A stretch of 64,000 nt of DNA from an uncultured Flavobacteriales bacterium. GTDB lineage: Bacteria > Bacteroidota > Bacteroidia > Flavobacteriales_F > PHOS-HE28. The stretch spans positions 186,001 through 250,000 of the forward strand of contig CALMPI010000010.1 in the NCBI GenBank assembly GCA_937872175.1, written 5' to 3'. The notes beneath the pieces were generated by a model. That model searched no databases. It was given only the letters and a program-made list of their open reading frames with translations, and was not told where the DNA came from. Each line of letters begins with the position of its first letter. Within the stretch, counting starts at the first letter, position 1. The position numbers and the translations under genes were made by a program. Shown in pieces: positions 62,017-64,000 of the stretch.

Positions 62017-62907
62017 CTGGGCCCGCACCACGGCCAGTCCGGCCTCGAACCCGCGCGGTTCATAGCCCAGCTCGCGGCGCGCCTTGTCCAGCACGAATCC
62101 CGTGCGCGGAGGGCGCCGGGCGGGCTGACCCAGCGTGTTGCTCTTCACGGGAAGCACTCCGTCCACCTTCAGACCGAAGAAGCGGCCCACGCGGTGCACC
62201 AGCTCCAGGATGCTCATGCCATCGGGACCGCTGAGGTGGTAGATGCCGGTGGCCCCCCGCTTGGCGATGCGGATGCAGCCTTCGGCCAGGTCCTCCGCCA
62301 GGGTGGGCATGCGCCATTGGTCATCCACCACGCGGATGGGCTCCCCCTTCTCCAGGGCGCCCTTGGCCCACAGCACCACATTGCTGCGGCTCAGCCCCGG
62401 CGCCACGCCGTACACGATGATGGTGCGGGCGATCGCCCACTTCGCGAGACCGCCTTCGCGCACCACCCGCTCGCTGTCCAGCTTGCTTTGGCCGTACACG
62501 CTCAGCGGCGCGGGGACGTCGTCCTCGCGATAGGGACCCGCCGTTCCATCGAAGATGAAGTCGGTGCTCAGGTGGATGACGTGGCTGCCGTGGCGACGCG
62601 ATGCATGCACCAGGTGCTCGGTGGCCGTCACGTTCTGCAGGCGGCAGGCTTCGGGGTCCAGCTCGCAGGCATCCACATTGGTCATGGCCGCGGTGTGGAT
62701 CACCACCTCGGGGCGTACGGCATCGAACACGGCGTCCACCGCGGCGGCATCGGTGATGTCCAGGGACCTGTAGCGGTCGCCCAAGGGCAGTGGACTGCGG
62801 TCGCCCCCCCGGCTGGTGGCGGTGAGCGCCACGTCGGGGTCGTTCCGCAGGGCGGCCACGAGCTTCTGCCCCAGCAGGCCGTTGCTTCCGGTGATCAGGA
62901 TGCGCAT
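62005..62907 (-). CDS. dTDP-4-dehydrorhamnose reductase-like SDR protein
   Basis: This is a 300-aa extended SDR enzyme of the RmlD/RfbD type, which reduces a 4-keto-deoxysugar nucleotide for surface polysaccharides. ATG 62907 (MRILITGSNGLLGQKLVAAL) places the GxxGxxG Rossmann motif at the N-terminus; the longer frame adds an unrelated extension. The catalytic YGQSK and the STDFIFDGT block are present. No other rml genes are nearby, so substrate specificity is only family-level. Confidence 0.85.
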   Translation of the reverse strand: MRILITGSNGLLGQKLVAALRNDPDVALTATSRGGDRSPLPLGDRYRSLDITDAAAVDAVFDAVRPEVVIHTAAMTNVDACELDPEACRLQNVTATEHLVHASRRHGSHVIHLSTDFIFDGTAGPYREDDVPAPLSVYGQSKLDSERVVREGGLAKWAIARTIIVYGVAPGLSRSNVVLWAKGALEKGEPIRVVDDQWRMPTLAEDLAEGCIRIAKRGATGIYHLSGPDGMSILELVHRVGRFFGLKVDGVLPVKSNTLGQPARRPPRTGFVLDKARRELGYEPRGFEAGLAVVRAQLAG

Positions 62908-62935
62908 GCGCTGCGAAGAAAGCGCCTGGATGGGA

Positions 62936-64000
62936 ATGCAGCGCGCACGCCATTCACGCTGGTGGGCCGACCGCTCGGAGAACACCTACCGCGCCGAGGA
63001 CCGCCAGGGCAACACCCTGTTCACCACCGTCAGCGCGCGGCTGATGCAGCCCTTGCCGCCCATCACCAGCACCCCGATCTTCGACCGCAACGGCGTGCCC
63101 ATGTACAGCAACGAACCGCTGGTGGGCGCCCTGTGGAACGGCGCCACCCTCAGCGCCCAGGTGCCCGGTGAACCGCAGCTCCACTACCTGTTCACCATCG
63201 CCCAGGACGGCAAGCCCTACGCGCACCTCATCGACCTCTCCCGCACCGGCCACGGCTCGCAGGGCGAGGTGGTGGCCGCCAACATCCCCCTGGACGGCGG
63301 CGGACCCCTCACCTACCAGCGCGGCATGGCCGTGGTGGACGACCGCAGCGGCTACGGCCCCACCACCCTCTTTTTGCTGGGCCACAGCGGCACCCAGGCC
63401 CAGCTGCGCGCCCTGTCGGTGGCCGCCTTCCATGCCGACAACGCCACCCCCCAGTGGCACACCCTGGAGACCGTGACGGCCACCCCCGCCATCCTCAAGG
63501 GGCGCCTGCAGCCCAGCCCCGACGGCCGGCGCCTGGCCTACGCCCGCACCACCGGCGGCACCATGGGCCTGCTGCAGTGGGGTGGCAACGAGCTGCGTGT
63601 GCTGTCGCTGGACCCCGGCCGCCTGGCCCTTAGCGGCGCGCCCCTCACGGTCACCGGCCCCACGGGCCGCATCACCGGCTTGGACTTCAGCCCGGCGGCC
63701 GACTACCTTTACTTCACCGTGAGCGGCTTGAGCTACCCCACCACGCAGCGCCTCTACCGCCTGCCCCTGGCCGGCGGCCCCATCGCCCCGGTGGCCACGG
63801 CCGTCACTGATGTGCGGCGCAACGCCCAGCAGGGCGGCACCGGCATGCTGTGCGCCACCACCACCGGCCTGCGCCGCATCGCGCAGCCGGACGATGCCAG
63901 CCCCACGCAGACCACCCATGCGCTGCCCGGCATCCAGCCCGCCCTGGCCCTGCAGCCCGTGCTCATCGGCCCCGACCGCAGCACCAGCACCCGCCACCTG
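62936..64000 (+). CDS. WD40-like/gliding-motility-type propeller protein (3' end outside window)
   Basis: A plus-strand frame is open for 355 codons to the window end and reads as a coherent protein. Features: STPIFDRNGVPMYSNEPLVG, LHYLFTIAQDGKPYAHLIDL, GSQGEVVAANIPLDGG, then WD40/PD40-like blades such as LQPSPDGRRLAYARTTGG and LDFSPAADYLYFTVSG. This matches large secreted Bacteroidota propeller proteins that often carry T9SS sorting domains. Several in-frame ATGs exist (62900, 62906, 62930, 62936). None gives a signal peptide, so the true N-terminus may be missing through truncation, rearrangement or an assembly join. The antisense frame here is only a GC-rich shadow. Confidence 0.7.
   Translation, partial: MQRARHSRWWADRSENTYRAEDRQGNTLFTTVSARLMQPLPPITSTPIFDRNGVPMYSNEPLVGALWNGATLSAQVPGEPQLHYLFTIAQDGKPYAHLIDLSRTGHGSQGEVVAANIPLDGGGPLTYQRGMAVVDDRSGYGPTTLFLLGHSGTQAQLRALSVAAFHADNATPQWHTLETVTATPAILKGRLQPSPDGRRLAYARTTGGTMGLLQWGGNELRVLSLDPGRLALSGAPLTVTGPTGRITGLDFSPAADYLYFTVSGLSYPTTQRLYRLPLAGGPIAPVATAVTDVRRNAQQGGTGMLCATTTGLRRIAQPDDASPTQTTHALPGIQPALALQPVLIGPDRSTSTRHL

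Noticed and set aside
62954-63997. Minus-strand frame of 347 codons at the window end
   Set aside because: Composition is Gly/Ala/Gln/His-rich and structureless, while the plus strand encodes clear WD40-like blades in an open frame.

Overview
The window looks like chromosomal DNA from a high-GC member of the Bacteroidota, most likely Flavobacteriales. The evidence is a set of very large secreted proteins ending in type A type IX secretion (T9SS/Por) sorting domains, Bacteroidota-type promoters (TTTG, 19 nt, TAnnTTTG), and the gene order tRNA-Thr/Tyr/Gly/Thr - tuf - tRNA-Trp - secE - nusG - rplKAJL - rpoBC. I saw no rRNA, insertion sequence, prophage or CRISPR array.

Region 1 (1-29.0 kb) is a tandem block of five giant secreted proteins; the first is cut by the window edge. 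Four of the five are followed by closely similar GC-rich terminator hairpins. The five share a constant C-terminal cassette of about 430 residues (a nectin-like cassette of two related beta-sandwich repeats followed by a T9SS sorting domain). Their N-terminal halves differ: MAM-, CUB- and PPC-like domains; P-domains; a glycine-rich domain; a choice-of-anchor domain; or a huge propeller-type array. An AraC-family regulator lies between the fourth and fifth. The fifth protein (3381 aa) carries about 42 delta-60-like repeats and a LamG-like domain set between calcium-binding thrombospondin-3-like repeats. The fourth and fifth genes end in a 279-bp repeat, terminator included, with only five mismatches. 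This suggests recent duplication or gene conversion.

Region 2 (29.1-35.1 kb) is a compact same-strand set: a seven-blade LVIVD propeller protein with six 39-residue Cys/Asp repeats, a short T9SS-sorted protein, a small predicted outer-membrane protein, and a stalk protein with 12-residue repeats.

Region 3 (35.1-43.9 kb) is mixed metabolism and envelope: a NamZ-like lipoprotein (minus strand), a LolC/E-type permease, cystathionine beta-synthase, a DUF4160/DUF2442 pair, a low-GC membrane-anchored orphan, a BtuF-like metal receptor, and a patatin/outer-membrane-barrel phospholipase. Several of these genes have a TAnnTT-type -7 box only 5-10 nt before the start codon, which hints at leaderless or very short-leader transcripts.

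Region 4 (43.9-62.9 kb, minus strand) is the information-processing core. In transcription order it runs: dTDP-4-dehydrorhamnose reductase-like protein, a helix-hairpin-helix protein, apt, acyl-CoA dehydrogenase, rpsU, xerC, hpf, four tRNAs, tuf, tRNA-Trp, secE, nusG, rplK, rplA, rplJ, rplL, rpoB, rpoC and a DUF3467 gene. The last kilobase holds the 5' part of a plus-strand gene for a WD40-like propeller protein that runs off the window.
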